From: Teratosphaeria epicoccoides
Taxonomy: Eukaryota; Ascomycota; Dothideomycetes; Mycosphaerellales; Teratosphaeriaceae
Assembly (NCBI GenBank): GCA_021401465.1
Contig: JADDMT010000012.1
Coordinates: forward strand, 124,001-188,000
Length of the DNA: 64,000 nt
Direction of reading: 5' to 3'
The position numbers and the translations under genes were made by a program. Positions 63,928-64,000 of this stretch are shown here, piece by piece (the first letter of the stretch is position 1; each line of letters starts with the position of its first letter). The notes beneath the pieces were generated by a model. It searched no databases and was not told the DNA's origin. It saw nothing but the letters and a program-made list of their open reading frames with translations.

Positions 63928-64000
63928 GTAAGTGTAGACAGGTGGAAGAGGTGAATGCTGTGAGCATGGTGCGAGAGGTTCGGGGTGATAGTCACTTGTA

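Overview
This window is nuclear DNA from a filamentous ascomycete (Pezizomycotina). The gene set fits a dothideomycete of the Capnodiales/Mycosphaerellales type, but that placement is an inference. The evidence is single-copy eukaryotic genes on both strands, many short introns (about 41-72 nt, with CTGAC or CTAAC branch sites a few bases before AG), long disordered Ser/Pro-rich fungal proteins, and families such as Mif2/CENP-C, tuberin, TRAPPII Trs120, PHO80-like cyclin, Mid1, DUF2985 and the fungal SLATT membrane family. I saw no bacterial operons, CRISPR array, rRNA, convincing tRNA or intact transposon.

Layout. 0-12 kb: Mif2 (-), a small membrane protein (+), a Ser-rich protein of unknown function (-), RNase H2 catalytic subunit (-) and Tsc2 (-). 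12-16 kb: Trs120 (+). 16-18.6 kb: a gene-poor stretch with what look like eroded gene remnants. 18.6-26 kb: PHO80-like cyclin (-), Gid5/ARMC8 armadillo protein (+) and Rce1 CAAX protease (-). 26-36 kb: a large Ser-rich two-TM protein (+), Spt4 (-), PP5/Ppt1 phosphatase (+) and a DUF2985 membrane protein (+). 36-42 kb: Mid1 (+), two unknown or F-box-like genes (-) and coproporphyrinogen III oxidase (-). 42-54 kb is more accessory: a small membrane protein, a SLATT gene with an apparent frameshift, an aldo-keto reductase, a zinc-type alcohol dehydrogenase lacking its zinc lobe, a delta-12 desaturase and a MetE-like methyltransferase. 54-64 kb: two small uncertain genes, an FCP1-type HAD protein (-), RNA polymerase III subunit RPC2 (-), and the first exon of a gene that runs off the right edge (+).

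Most genes are housekeeping and do not form one pathway. Several serve growth control and trafficking: Tsc2 (TOR), PHO80-type cyclin, Gid5 (ubiquitin ligase), Trs120, Rce1 and Mid1 (calcium). Others serve transcription: Spt4, RPC2 and the FCP1-like protein. The unusual signals cluster at 43-49 kb: the frameshifted SLATT gene, the dehydrogenase with its zinc lobe deleted, a G-quadruplex tract and ACGT cluster before the reductase, and an 80-bp tandem duplication. Two genes, hem13 and the MetE-like gene, appear to use GC-AG introns. Splice sites were assigned by eye from consensus and frame, so exon edges are models rather than transcript data.
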